Shown: positions 1 through 10,972, counted from the stretch's first letter. The stretch is 64,000 bases of DNA from an uncultured Bacteroidota bacterium (GCA_903906365.1 CAIVKC010000051.1:1-64000); one strand, 5' to 3'. Made by a program: numbers and translations. The notes: generated from the sequence alone by a model not told the origin.

Positions 1-1246
1 ATTTGAATAATTTCCGTTCCGGATCAATCATCACAAGCAGGCTGAGTAGGAGCAGTAATTCCGGAACGCTCTTGTACCGGATGATGGCTCCGGGGAAAGG
101 TACGGTAAAACCAATCAGCAGTATCTGCGCCATACTGTAAAACAGCATCGTCAGTACCAGGGGGTTGCCTGCCAGGGTCCGCCAGTCCCTGCGGCGGTAA
201 AAGACCAGGGCCCCGGCCAGCACCCAGCACCCGGCGATATCCAGGGAAGCCAGCATTTGCAGGGGACCTTTGGCCTCCCAGGGAAAGGGGCGCAGGCAGG
301 TATTGGAAAAAGCCTGCGGAAGTACCCGTAAAAATCCGGGCAGGGTGGGCTGCAGGCTGTCCAGGGGTAGTACCGTATTGCCCCGAAGCCGGAAGAATTC
401 CTGCTGCTTTCCGGCGATGACGGCCGGCAAATTCAGGGGGCCCGGCAAACCGCTGCTGGCAAAAAACAGCAGCAGGGCTACTATATATATAAAAAAGAAA
501 TAATAAATTGATTTGGAAGGTTTTCGCTTCGCCAGTACCAGTCCCAGAAAGGCAGGGATAAATGTAAAAAGAAATTCACTTCTGAAAACCAGGATTCCCA
601 GCAGGCCGGCAGTGCATAACAGGGCCGAACGAAGGGTCCGGCGGCGGGTCCATTGATAATAATAATAAAAGACGACTGCCATACTGAGCAGCAACAGGCC
701 TTCGGAGCGGATGCCGCTTAGCCAGAAAGTGACCGAGGGTATAAAAAACAGGCCGATACAAAGTAGTTTTTCTCTTTGCGGGAATAGGCCGCTGCAGAGC
801 TTAAACAAAAGCAGGGGCCCTGCAAAGACCAGAGCATCGAAAAACAGTACATTAATATAATAATTACCGCCGCTTAAAAAATTGAACAAGGCCAGGGTTT
901 TGACAATGGCCCAGTATTCCAGGTCCATGAGATAGTAGTGGATACCTTCCAGCCAGGAATGGGAGGCGCCAAAGGGCCGGCCGGGAAGCAGATCCCGGAA
1001 AAATTCCCCTGTATGGTGCAGTAGTTTGCCTTGTTCCAGGATGGATTCCCGGTGGTAGTTCCAGGTGTCATCGCCGCCATAATATTTCAGGAAAATAAAT
1101 CCATACAGACAGCCCAGCCCCACTTTCAGCAGGAATGCTGCGGCCAGCACCGGTGGCCTGATGGCGATTTTCCTGGTGGCTGCCAGGCGGTACAGGGCTG
1201 CCAGCAACAAGAAAGTATACATGAAAAACAGCAACCAGGGCAGCAT
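1..1246 (-). CDS. Polytopic membrane protein, possible GT-C-type glycosyltransferase (3' end cut by left window edge)
   Basis: An open frame reads leftward from an ATG at 1246 and is still open at base 2, giving at least 415 residues without a stop. An in-frame TGA lies a few codons upstream of the ATG. The product is rich in Leu, Phe, Tyr and Trp with many hydrophobic segments separated by short Arg/Lys loops, so it is a multi-pass inner-membrane protein. After the first two segments comes an extracytoplasmic-looking loop beginning YYGGDDTWNYHRE; an acidic pair there is common in GT-C-fold sugar transferases that use lipid-linked donors. It is divergent from the GT4 gene at 1310, which fits a role in surface glycan assembly. 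That it is a real gene is well supported by length and codon use; the transferase assignment is inference, and a polymerase or other membrane protein is possible. Confidence 0.75.
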   Translation of the reverse strand, partial: MLPWLLFFMYTFLLLAALYRLAATRKIAIRPPVLAAAFLLKVGLGCLYGFIFLKYYGGDDTWNYHRESILEQGKLLHHTGEFFRDLLPGRPFGASHSWLEGIHYYLMDLEYWAIVKTLALFNFLSGGNYYINVLFFDALVFAGPLLLFKLCSGLFPQREKLLCIGLFFIPSVTFWLSGIRSEGLLLLSMAVVFYYYYQWTRRRTLRSALLCTAGLLGILVFRSEFLFTFIPAFLGLVLAKRKPSKSIYYFFFIYIVALLLFFASSGLPGPLNLPAVIAGKQQEFFRLRGNTVLPLDSLQPTLPGFLRVLPQAFSNTCLRPFPWEAKGPLQMLASLDIAGCWVLAGALVFYRRRDWRTLAGNPLVLTMLFYSMAQILLIGFTVPFPGAIIRYKSVPELLLLLSLLVMIDPERKLFK

Positions 1247-1285
1247 AAAAAGTATTTCAGAATAGAATATAATACCTCAAATCTA

Positions 1286-1293
1286 TAATTTTG
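1286..1293 (+). promoter_or_regulatory. -7 promoter element of the GT4 gene
   Basis: TAATTTTG matches the Bacteroidota -7 consensus TAnnTTTG exactly and lies 16 bases before the ATG at 1310. No clear TTTG is seen at the -33 position. The 63-base divergent gap must also carry the promoter of the leftward gene. Confidence 0.6.
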
Positions 1294-1309
1294 AATTTAA
1301 TATACCTGA

Positions 1310-2473
1310 ATGATCCCAAACGGTTCTCCCCATAACAGATTGATTGCTTTCGTGTCCAACAGTGCATGGTCCTTGTACAATTTCAGGCTCGATGTGATCC
1401 GCTCGCTGATCGGGCAGGGCTATGAAATTCTGGTAATCGCAGCCGACGATGAGTTCTCCTCCCTGCTGGTCAGTGAAGGATGCCGGTATGTGCCCATTGA
1501 CTTTAATAACCGATCGGAGAACCCCTGGCAGGATTTTAGGCTCTACCGACAGCTCAGGAAAATTTATGCCGGCTACCGCCCGGATTTTATTTTCCACTTC
1601 GTCATCAAGCCCAATATTTATGGTTCCCTGGCCGCGGCGGCCTGCTCCATCCGGTCCATTGCGGTGGTTACCGGACTGGGCTATTCCTTCGCCAGCAAAA
1701 ACTGGCTTTACAGGCTGGTGCGCATTTTATACCGGCGGGCCTTGAAACGAACCACGGCAGTCTGGTTCCTCAATAACGAGGACGCCAAAATGTTTATCAG
1801 TGAAAAGATCGTCCCCATCCAAAAAATGAAAGTATTGCCCGGGGAGGGAATCAACACGGATTATTTCTCGCCGGTGCCCAAAACGGGGCCTACCACCGGG
1901 AGCCCTTTTACTTTCCTGATGAGCACCCGCCTGCTCAAAAGCAAAGGCATCGGTGTGTATGCCGATGCGGCCCGTATCCTGAAAAAAAAGCATGATAACC
2001 TGCAATTTATGTTGCTTGGGTTTTTCGAAAACAGCCACCCTGATTCCATATCCGAAGAAGAGCTGAGGACCTGGCAGCAGGAGGGGCTTGTTTTGTACCA
2101 GGGCTTTGCCCGCGATGTCCGGCCCTTCCTGGGACAGGCGGATTGCTTTGTCTTTCCCTCTTTTTATAATGAAGGAATACCACGCTGCCTGCTGGAGGCA
2201 GCCAGTATGGAAGTTCCCATCATCACCTCCTTTAACAGGGGGTGCAAGGAAGTGGTTCTCAATAATTCCAACGGGTATATTTGTAAAGTCAACGATCCCT
2301 TTGACCTGGCAGACAAAATGGAAAAGATGATCAACCTCCCGGCCGAGGAAAGGGCCAGGATGGGAAGGAACGGCCGGGCCCATGTAATGCGCAAATTCAA
2401 TGTCACGCGCGTGATAGAGGAATACCTCAGGACGCTCCGGGAGGCGGTTCCTGCCTCAAATGAAGCCCCTTGA
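1310..2473 (+). CDS. GT4-family glycosyltransferase
   Basis: 387 residues with GT-B (RfaG/PglA-like) architecture. The N-terminal Rossmann half has SNSAWSLYNFRLDVI and HFVIKPNIYGSLAA, the latter resembling the acceptor-side region of bacillosaminyl and GalNAc transferases that act on undecaprenyl-linked sugars. The middle holds VLPGEGINTDYFSP, a usual GT4 signature. The C-terminal half has the nucleotide-sugar region (FVFPSFYNEGIPRCLLEA), where the E-x7-E type motif is expected. No signal peptide, so it acts at the cytoplasmic membrane face. By family it transfers a sugar from a nucleotide donor to a lipid-linked or LPS acceptor; the sugar is not predictable. Its start is supported by the promoter at 1286. 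Its last 47 bases overlap the convergent gene at 2427-3371. Confidence 0.85.
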   Translation: MIPNGSPHNRLIAFVSNSAWSLYNFRLDVIRSLIGQGYEILVIAADDEFSSLLVSEGCRYVPIDFNNRSENPWQDFRLYRQLRKIYAGYRPDFIFHFVIKPNIYGSLAAAACSIRSIAVVTGLGYSFASKNWLYRLVRILYRRALKRTTAVWFLNNEDAKMFISEKIVPIQKMKVLPGEGINTDYFSPVPKTGPTTGSPFTFLMSTRLLKSKGIGVYADAARILKKKHDNLQFMLLGFFENSHPDSISEEELRTWQQEGLVLYQGFARDVRPFLGQADCFVFPSFYNEGIPRCLLEAASMEVPIITSFNRGCKEVVLNNSNGYICKVNDPFDLADKMEKMINLPAEERARMGRNGRAHVMRKFNVTRVIEEYLRTLREAVPASNEAP

Positions 2474-3371
2474 ATTTGGATTCCAGCATGTCCAGCACGC
2501 CCGAGCGGCGGATCTGGTTTTCCCAGATCCACTGGCTGGTATCGGGATACCCGTATTCAAAACCACTTACCCTCTCCCAGTTTAAATCAGAGAGGTCTCC
2601 CTTTACAAAACAGTATTTCCCCCCGTATTGCTGCTGGAAGCCTCTCGCCCAGCCATAGTCAGTGGAAATAACCGGGATCCGGCAGGCACCGTAGTCGATC
2701 ATTTTGGCTGAGGTCTGCTCCCTGAATGGCAGCCGGTCGGGTATGTAGTTGATGGCATACCTTGCCAGGCATAGGTTCTGAAAGTATTCCCTGCCCAATA
2801 GGGGGCCCTGGAAACTGATATTAGGATACTTCTTTAGCCGGTCAGAAAGCCTATGGTAGTCCCTGGATAAAACAAGCAGGGACCTGCCTTTGAGGGAGCC
2901 GTGGGTAAAGCAGGCGAAAAGCGGTTCCAGATTCCTTTTTTTTTCCACGGAACCCGCGTACACAAAATCGTAGGCCCGGCTCCCTGCTGAATGGCCTTGC
3001 AACGGCAGATCGCGAGGAATGCCGTAATCCCGGATTCCCTGCGGGATGCCGTCGCGGAAGGCAAACCTCGACTGTACGTATTGGTTATTGAAGATCCGGA
3101 AGTCGGGGGTGGCCGCCAGCCATTTTTTTAAAAGGTCTTTCCATCCTGCCAGGGGAGGGACGGAAGCAGAAGCGTATTCGTGGATGACCACCCGCCCGGG
3201 ATGCCGGCGGGTGGCAAGTCCCATGAAATGCCATTCAACATCCGCTTCCTTTTCATGAAGGCGCGCCGGATGGCATACTAGGGTTTTCAAACCACGGGTG
3301 GTAAAAAAATCAGTATAGGCCTCAATTTCCGGAAGCAGTGCCCGGTGCGGGTGCACAAAAACAATGGTCAT
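2427..3371 (-). CDS. GT-B-like glycosyltransferase
   Basis: 314 residues from the ATG at 3371. The frame is open further upstream, but that part is Cys/Phe-rich, overlaps purL and does not look like protein, so the start at TIVFVHPHRALLPEIEAY is preferred. The chain begins with a Rossmann-type strand (TIVFVHPH) and later has AYDFVYAGSVEKKRNLEPL, NISFQGPLLGREYF and a C-terminal segment with SAKMIDYGACRIPVIST, the layout of the donor-binding half of GT-B enzymes that return a sugar-transferase fold. No signal peptide or membrane segment. It converges on the GT4 gene, so the pair probably belongs to the same glycan locus though on opposite strands. Substrate unknown. The glycosyltransferase call rests on layout and neighbourhood, less on specific motifs. 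Confidence 0.7.
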   Translation of the reverse strand: MTIVFVHPHRALLPEIEAYTDFFTTRGLKTLVCHPARLHEKEADVEWHFMGLATRRHPGRVVIHEYASASVPPLAGWKDLLKKWLAATPDFRIFNNQYVQSRFAFRDGIPQGIRDYGIPRDLPLQGHSAGSRAYDFVYAGSVEKKRNLEPLFACFTHGSLKGRSLLVLSRDYHRLSDRLKKYPNISFQGPLLGREYFQNLCLARYAINYIPDRLPFREQTSAKMIDYGACRIPVISTDYGWARGFQQQYGGKYCFVKGDLSDLNWERVSGFEYGYPDTSQWIWENQIRRSGVLDMLESKFKGLHLRQEPPPGAS

Positions 3372-3424
3372 GGGCTGGGTATTAGCTGGTGATAAAATTA
3401 TACATAAGATTGATGTGGTGTTCG

Positions 3425-3432
3425 TAATTTCG
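3425..3432 (+). promoter_or_regulatory. Probable -7 element of purL
   Basis: TAATTTCG is one base off TAnnTTTG and sits 17 bases before the purL ATG, a usual distance for this phylum. The -33 element is not convincing. Confidence 0.4.
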
Positions 3433-3449
3433 CCCTTTCTACAATAAAC

Positions 3450-5678
3450 ATGGAAATAACCGTCAAAACAGCAGAACAGCTCAGGCTTACACCGGAAGAA
3501 TTCGAACTCATCATCCAAAAACTCGGCCGCACTCCCAATTTCAATGAATTATGCGCCTTCAGCGCCATGTGGAGCGAGCATTGCAGTTATAAAAATTCAA
3601 TCAGGTGGCTCAAGACCCTTCCCCGGGAAGGGAAGAAAATGCTGGTCAAGGCCGGTGAGGAAAATGCAGGCCTGATGGATATCGGGGGCGGCTACGGCGT
3701 TGTCTTTAAGATCGAATCCCATAACCACCCCTCTGCCATCGAACCCTTCCAGGGTGCGGCTACCGGGGTGGGCGGGATCCACCGCGATATTTTCACCATG
3801 GGTGCCAGGCCCATTGCCTCGCTCAATTCCCTGCGTTTCGGTAACCTCCGGGATGCCAAAACCCAGCACCTGCTGGCTGGTGTAGTGCATGGTATCGGCC
3901 ATTACGGCAATTGCTTTGGTGTCCCCACCGTGGGAGGGGAAATCTATTTTGAGGAGTGTTACCATACCAATCCCCTGGTCAACGCCATGAGTGTGGGTAT
4001 CCTAAAAAACGGGGAAACCATCTCGGCCACTGCAAAGGGTAAGGGAAACCCGGTATTTTTTGTGGGCAGCGCCACCGGAAAAGACGGCATCGGAGGGGCC
4101 TCCTTTGCTTCAGCCAATATTACCAAAGAAAGTACCGAAGAATTGCCGGCCGTGCAGGTAGGCGATCCTTTTCAGGAGAAAAAATTACTGGAAGCCTGCC
4201 TGGAAGTGATCCGGACGGGCGTAGTGGTGGGGATGCAGGACATGGGCGCAGCAGGAATCATATGCTCAACGGCTGAAATGAGCGCAAAAGGGGAAGTAGG
4301 CATGCGCATTGACCTGGATAAAGTACCCACCCGCCAGAAAAATATGAAAGCGTGGGAGCTGCTGCTCTCCGAGAGCCAGGAAAGAATGCTGATGGTGGTC
4401 GAAAAAGGGCGCGAATCAGAAGTGCTGGACATCTTTGAAAAATGGGACCTTCCCTGTGCTGATATCGGGGAAGTCACCGATGACGGCCTGCTGAAATTTT
4501 ACATGAACGGGGAACTGCAGGCGGAGATCCCCGCCTGGGAACTGGTGCTGGGGGGAGGTGCCCCGCAGTACGAGCGGCCCTACCAGGAACCGGCCTATTT
4601 AAAACAGGTGGCCGCCTTCCGGGAACAGGACATTGCCGTGCCCGATGATTTAAGGAAAACGGCTGAACAGCTGATTACCATACCAAACATCGCTTCCAAA
4701 AAATGGGTGGCCGTGCAGTACGACAGTACCGTGGGGGCAGCCAATACCTCAACCAATGAACCCAGTGATGCTTCCGTAGTGCTGGCCAAAGGAACCAGCA
4801 AGGCGCTGGCCATTACCACCGACTGCAACAGCCGCTATGTATACGCTGATCCCTATAAAGGGGCCATGATTGCGGTGGCCGAAGCCGCCCGCAATATTGT
4901 CTGCAGCGGCGGGGAGCCCCTGGGGGTGACCAACTGCCTGAATTTTGGCAATCCCTATAACCCGGAAGTATATTACCAGTTCGTTCATGCCATACAGGGC
5001 ATGGGAGAAGCCTGCCGCAAGTTCGATACGCCGGTTACCGGAGGAAATGTCAGTTTTTACAACCAGCATCCCGAAGGCGCTGTTTACCCAACCCCCACCA
5101 TCGGCATGGTAGGGCTGCTTGACCATATTGAAGACAAGATGACCCTGGATTTCAAACAGGAAGGGGATGTCATCTTCCTGGTGGGACGGAGCAGTTCGGA
5201 CATCAGTTCCTCCGAATACCTCCACAAGATTCATGGGGTGGAATTTTCCCCTGCACCCCGTTTTGACCTGGAAGAGGAATATATCCTTCATCGCAAGGTG
5301 GAAGAGCTCATCAAAGCCAGGCTGGTGGTTTCGGCCCATGACGTGAGTGAAGGCGGACTCTTCATCACCTTGGTGGAATCGGCCTTTCCCCGCGGGCTGG
5401 GATTTGATGTGGTATCCGCGGATTTTACCATCCGCAAAGACGCCTACTGGTTTGGCGAGGCCCAGAGCCGGGTCGTTGTATCGGTCAGCCCCGATAAGGT
5501 AGCTGCCTTTCGCAAGGCGGTGGGCGACCATCCGCTTGAAGAGCTTGGTTTTGTTACCGGCGGTTCGGTGGAACTGGATGGGATGGACTGGGGTCCCATT
5601 GCAGACTGGAAGGAAAAATATGAGGAGGCCATTGGTGCCCAGCTGGCCAAGGCGGAAACGGCCCTGGAAATGTTATAG
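3450..5678 (+). CDS. purL: Phosphoribosylformylglycinamidine synthase subunit PurL (small form)
   Basis: 742 residues, the length of small PurL as opposed to the roughly 1300-residue fused enzyme. It carries out the ATP-dependent amidation of FGAR to FGAM in purine synthesis, using ammonia delivered by PurQ within a PurS-PurL-PurQ complex; purS and purQ are not in this window. Visible motifs: MWSEHCSYK near residue 40 (active-site His), ESHNHPSAIEPFQGAATGVGG near 90 (ATP/FGAR loop), and a second AIRS-like half with TDCNSRYVYADPYKGA and VTGGNVSFYN. Two AIRS N/C domain repeats are discernible. Cytoplasmic. hldD follows after 55 bases with no terminator between them, so cotranscription is possible. 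Confidence 0.97.
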   Translation: MEITVKTAEQLRLTPEEFELIIQKLGRTPNFNELCAFSAMWSEHCSYKNSIRWLKTLPREGKKMLVKAGEENAGLMDIGGGYGVVFKIESHNHPSAIEPFQGAATGVGGIHRDIFTMGARPIASLNSLRFGNLRDAKTQHLLAGVVHGIGHYGNCFGVPTVGGEIYFEECYHTNPLVNAMSVGILKNGETISATAKGKGNPVFFVGSATGKDGIGGASFASANITKESTEELPAVQVGDPFQEKKLLEACLEVIRTGVVVGMQDMGAAGIICSTAEMSAKGEVGMRIDLDKVPTRQKNMKAWELLLSESQERMLMVVEKGRESEVLDIFEKWDLPCADIGEVTDDGLLKFYMNGELQAEIPAWELVLGGGAPQYERPYQEPAYLKQVAAFREQDIAVPDDLRKTAEQLITIPNIASKKWVAVQYDSTVGAANTSTNEPSDASVVLAKGTSKALAITTDCNSRYVYADPYKGAMIAVAEAARNIVCSGGEPLGVTNCLNFGNPYNPEVYYQFVHAIQGMGEACRKFDTPVTGGNVSFYNQHPEGAVYPTPTIGMVGLLDHIEDKMTLDFKQEGDVIFLVGRSSSDISSSEYLHKIHGVEFSPAPRFDLEEEYILHRKVEELIKARLVVSAHDVSEGGLFITLVESAFPRGLGFDVVSADFTIRKDAYWFGEAQSRVVVSVSPDKVAAFRKAVGDHPLEELGFVTGGSVELDGMDWGPIADWKEKYEEAIGAQLAKAETALEML

Positions 5679-5733
5679 ATCCCGGGAGCAGCTTTGCTGG
5701 CCATCGGGCCGTTCAATAAAAAGACTTCCAAAC

Positions 5734-6714
5734 ATGAATAAGCAAGCCAATATAGTGGTTACGGGCGCTGCCGGTTTTATCGGCAGCTGCCTGGTGGGTT
5801 ATCTCAATTACAAGGGCTTTCATAACCTCATACTGGTAGATGATTTCAGCCGCAAGGACAAAGAACCCAATCTGGCCGGCAAAAAATTCATCGCGGCCAT
5901 TTACCGGGACCAGTTTTTTGAATGGCTGTTTGCGGAAAAACCCAAAATCGGTTTTTTTTTCCATATTGGCGCCAGAACAGATACCACCGAATTTGATTAC
6001 AGTGTTCATCAGCGCCTCAACGTGGAATACTCCAAACAGGTATGGAATTATTGTGTCGTTCATGACATTCCGCTCGTTTATGCTTCCTCTGCAGCCACCT
6101 ATGGAAGCGGTGAGCTGGGTTATGATGACCGCCATGATCTTGTCAATGAGCTTCACCCGCTCAATCCCTACGGCATCTCCAAAAATGAATTCGATAAATG
6201 GGTTTTGCACCAGAAGAACCGTCCCGGTTTTTGGGCGGGGTTGAAATTTTTCAATGTCTACGGTCCCAACGAGTACCATAAGGGCCGGATGGCCAGTGTA
6301 ATATTCCACGCCTTCAACCAGATCAAAAAGGAGGGAACGGTTAATTTGTTCAAATCTCACCGGCCTGATTACCAGGATGGACAGCAGCTGCGTGATTTTG
6401 TCTATGTCAAGGACCTGCTCAAGGTTTGTTTCTGGCTGATGGAACACCAGCCGCCCAGCGGCCTCTATAACCTGGGGACGGGAAAGGCCAGGGCCTTTGA
6501 GGACCTGGTTCGTGCCACTTTTGCCGGACTGGACCAGCCTGCCAGTATCCGCTACATCGACATGCCCCCGGATATCCGTGACAAATACCAGTATTTCACC
6601 CAGGCCAACATGCAGAAACTACGCAGCGTGGGCTATACCGATACCTTTTATACCCTGGAGCGGGGGGTGGATGATTATGTCAGGAATTATCTGGTCAAAA
6701 ATGGGTATTATTGA
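5734..6714 (+). CDS. hldD: ADP-L-glycero-D-manno-heptose 6-epimerase
   Basis: 326 residues from the ATG at 5734; the frame extends upstream inside purL but that part does not resemble the family. It is an extended short-chain dehydrogenase/epimerase: the NADP-binding GAAGFIG is at residues 11-17, SSAATYG near 118-124 supplies the catalytic Ser/Thr, and YGISK at 146-150 is the YxxxK pair. FNVYGPNEYHKGRMAS is characteristic of HldD/RfaD. It converts ADP-D-glycero-D-manno-heptose to the L-glycero epimer, the donor for the LPS inner core, which fits a Gram-negative organism and the nearby glycosyltransferases. Cytoplasmic. Length is normal for the family (about 310-330). Confidence 0.93.
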   Translation: MNKQANIVVTGAAGFIGSCLVGYLNYKGFHNLILVDDFSRKDKEPNLAGKKFIAAIYRDQFFEWLFAEKPKIGFFFHIGARTDTTEFDYSVHQRLNVEYSKQVWNYCVVHDIPLVYASSAATYGSGELGYDDRHDLVNELHPLNPYGISKNEFDKWVLHQKNRPGFWAGLKFFNVYGPNEYHKGRMASVIFHAFNQIKKEGTVNLFKSHRPDYQDGQQLRDFVYVKDLLKVCFWLMEHQPPSGLYNLGTGKARAFEDLVRATFAGLDQPASIRYIDMPPDIRDKYQYFTQANMQKLRSVGYTDTFYTLERGVDDYVRNYLVKNGYY

Positions 6715-6824
6715 GCCTGCTGCAGCCCCTGGCCCCTGCGGCGGGGATCGGGTAATGCGCTGGCCCCCCTGGAATCATGGTTGGAACCGGTAGTCCCGAC
6801 CCTATAGCCCAAAAACACAGAAAC

Positions 6825-7622
6825 ATGAATAAAAAGATTGCCATCATTGGCGGCGGAAATCTTGGAATGGCCATTGCAGAAGGTCTTATCCAAAGCGGGT
6901 TTGTACTTCCCAAACATATACTCATCACCAAACGAAACATCCAGACCCTCCATGAACTGGAAAGAAAGGGGGTACTGGTCAGTGACAAAAATGAGGAGGC
7001 CCTGCATTATGCAGATCTCATTATTTTGGCCATCAAGCCCTTCCAGGTCAATGATGTACTGCATTCCCTCCAAAATGATTTTCAGGCCGATCGCCATGTA
7101 TTGGTCTCTGTGGTAACAGGGGTCAGCATCGATCATATCACCGGTCTGCTGGGCAAGGCCCTACCAGTGGTGCGCGCCATGCCCAATACAGCCATTGCCA
7201 TACAGGAAAGTATGACCTGCCTGGCTGCCAAAAATACCAGCGAAGAGCAGCTCCAATACATTATGGATATTTTTAACCAGTTGGGCCGGGCCGTTAAAAT
7301 TGATGAAAAACTCATGAATGCGGCTACCGTGCTGGGAGCCTGTGGAACGGCCTTTGCCATGCGTTATATCCGGGCCAATATCCAGGGGGGGATCGAAATT
7401 GGTTTTGATGCAGCCACGGCCAATCTCATCGCTGCCCAGACCGTGAAGGGGGCCGCCGAACTGCTGCTCAAAAAAGGAAGTCACCCTGAACAGGAGATCG
7501 ATAAGGTGACCACCCCCAAGGGGTGCACCATTGCGGGACTCAATGAAATGGAGCACCAGGGATTCAGTTCCTCCCTGATTAAGGGTCTGGTGGCCAGCTA
7601 TGACAAAATCGGTAAAGACTGA
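6825..7622 (+). CDS. proC: Pyrroline-5-carboxylate reductase
   Basis: 265 residues starting at the ATG at 6825 (MNKKIAIIGGGNLG); an in-frame upstream ATG at 6777 would add 16 unrelated residues. N-terminal Rossmann domain with GGGNLG at 9-14, then AIKPFQV, VVTGVSIDHI and MPNTAIAI, all standard ProC positions. The C-terminal dimerisation helices contain the family signature around TTPKGCTIAGLNEME. It reduces 1-pyrroline-5-carboxylate to L-proline with NAD(P)H, the last step of proline synthesis. Cytoplasmic. It stands 110 bases after hldD with no clear promoter or terminator in the gap. Confidence 0.95.
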   Translation: MNKKIAIIGGGNLGMAIAEGLIQSGFVLPKHILITKRNIQTLHELERKGVLVSDKNEEALHYADLIILAIKPFQVNDVLHSLQNDFQADRHVLVSVVTGVSIDHITGLLGKALPVVRAMPNTAIAIQESMTCLAAKNTSEEQLQYIMDIFNQLGRAVKIDEKLMNAATVLGACGTAFAMRYIRANIQGGIEIGFDAATANLIAAQTVKGAAELLLKKGSHPEQEIDKVTTPKGCTIAGLNEMEHQGFSSSLIKGLVASYDKIGKD

Positions 7623-7808
7623 GGATTCCTTCCGGCCCGTTTGCAAGGCAAAATATAATGGACGGTGGCGCCCCTGCACCGGGGTCCCCTTATTTTCATG
7701 GATATTTCAACTGGGTTTTTAGGTGGTAGTAAAATAATTACCAGAATGCGGCGTTAATAGAAAACACGTATAAATCCATTCCAGAATTACCAAATATCCA
7801 TAAGTACC

Positions 7809-8000
7809 ATGAAAGGCAGATTGAATATTGTTGTACTGGCCCTTGAAATTTTGACCATTGCCATGCTGCATGCCATCAAAATGAATCACGCCGAAGCCAG
7901 CAACAAGGAAATGAGCTCCCACCAGGAGGGCAGGTCTCCGGACTTTTCCCTGCATCAGGTCCTGAACGCTTCAGCACTCAATACGCATTACCTGAAATAA
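7809..8000 (+). CDS. Small putative exported or membrane-anchored protein
   Basis: 63 residues. Residues 1-22 form a short basic start and a hydrophobic helix (GRLNIVVLALEILTIAML), followed by a polar His/Ser/Asn-rich tail. Codon use (GCC, CTG, AAC, CAG preferred) resembles neighbouring real genes. It is followed by a strong bidirectional hairpin terminator, which argues that something is transcribed here. No promoter of good quality is visible and no family is recognised. It could be a membrane-anchored small protein; it could also be a chance frame. Confidence 0.45.
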   Translation: MKGRLNIVVLALEILTIAMLHAIKMNHAEASNKEMSSHQEGRSPDFSLHQVLNASALNTHYLK

Positions 8001-8075
8001 GTCGCCCCTTCCAACGGAGGGGACTGTTATAATAGTTGGGCAGCTGCTACAGGGTAGGGGAACACCCGCCCATGC

Positions 8076-8110
8076 AAAAAAAACCCGGACCATTGGTCCG
8101 GATTTTTTTT
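8076..8110. terminator. Bidirectional intrinsic terminator
   Basis: Perfect 7-bp stem CCGGACC (8085-8091) and GGTCCGG (8095-8101) with loop ATT, flanked by eight A on the left and eight T on the right. It sits between the convergent genes at 7809 and 8133 and can end transcription from both sides. Confidence 0.9.
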
Positions 8111-8132
8111 GAGGTCCTGCCGGGAAATAGGG

Positions 8133-8975
8133 TTATCGAATCCTTCCTTTAAAGAAAGCCAGTACATTATTATAGGCATCTTCCCTGGCTGCCTTGTCAA
8201 AAGCCGGATTGCTGGGATTGGCAAAGGCATGATCGGCATCATATCGTTTCAGGATGAGTTTTTTGCCGGCTTCCTTCATTTCCGCCGCAAATTCATCCAC
8301 AACCTTGGGACTGATCCACTGGTCTTTGTTGGCAAAAAGGCCCAGCACATCCCCATGCAGGTTTTTGAGCCTGGCCAGGTCCTTTTCAGGCATCCCGTAA
8401 TACATCACGCATCCGGCTGACTGGCTGCCGGCCAGTAAAGCGGTTTGCAGACTCCATCCGCCGCCAAAACACCATCCGATCGTATAGATCTTTGCCTTGG
8501 TCCCGGCATAGGCAATGGCTCCTGCAATGATGGCTTTGGCCCGGTCGGTGGTGACGGACTGCATATATTTGGCCGCGTCTTCCCGGGTGGTCGCGATTTT
8601 TTTGTCGTAGAGGTCCAGCGCAATGACGTTTACGTTGCCCAGCGCTTTCCAGAGGTCCTCGCTTTCCTTTTTAATATAGTCATTGAGTCCCCACCATTCA
8701 TGAATGACAAACAGGTAGTTGGAGGTGGGTTGTTTGGCTTTGATCTCCCAGCCAAAGGCATCGGAACCATCAGATGCTTTGAAGCTCAGTGCATGTCCGT
8801 TGTCACTCATGTATTGGAAGGGCAGGGGAGCCAGGTGACTGCGGATAAACTGATCATCGGAACCCAGTTGGGAAAAGGCTTCCGTAGCAGTGGCGGCGCA
8901 ACAGCTCATTGGCTGCTGCGAAAATCCCCTGATACAGGCTGCCGACAAAAGCGACAGGAGGAGGTATTTTTTCAT
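8133..8975 (-). CDS. Exported dienelactone hydrolase-family protein
   Basis: 280 residues. A Lys-Lys start and a hydrophobic stretch ending near ...GFSQQ give a signal peptide with likely cleavage around residue 20. The rest is an alpha/beta hydrolase of the dienelactone hydrolase type: HEWWG near 92-96, the nucleophile Cys169 in GWCFGG, Asp218 in NKDQW and His249 in DADHAF form the Cys-Asp-His triad typical of the family. Members hydrolyse lactones or esters; the substrate of this periplasmic version is unknown. A Cys pair at 25-26 follows the signal peptide (MSCCAAT). It is divergent from pyrG across 347 bases and ends into the shared terminator at 8076. Confidence 0.85.
   Translation of the reverse strand: MKKYLLLSLLSAACIRGFSQQPMSCCAATATEAFSQLGSDDQFIRSHLAPLPFQYMSDNGHALSFKASDGSDAFGWEIKAKQPTSNYLFVIHEWWGLNDYIKKESEDLWKALGNVNVIALDLYDKKIATTREDAAKYMQSVTTDRAKAIIAGAIAYAGTKAKIYTIGWCFGGGWSLQTALLAGSQSAGCVMYYGMPEKDLARLKNLHGDVLGLFANKDQWISPKVVDEFAAEMKEAGKKLILKRYDADHAFANPSNPAFDKAAREDAYNNVLAFFKGRIR

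Positions 8976-10972
<1,997 letters not shown>

Noticed and set aside
2427-3518. Upstream start of the second glycosyltransferase at 3518
   Set aside because: The extra 49 residues overlap purL and are Cys/Phe-rich non-family sequence.
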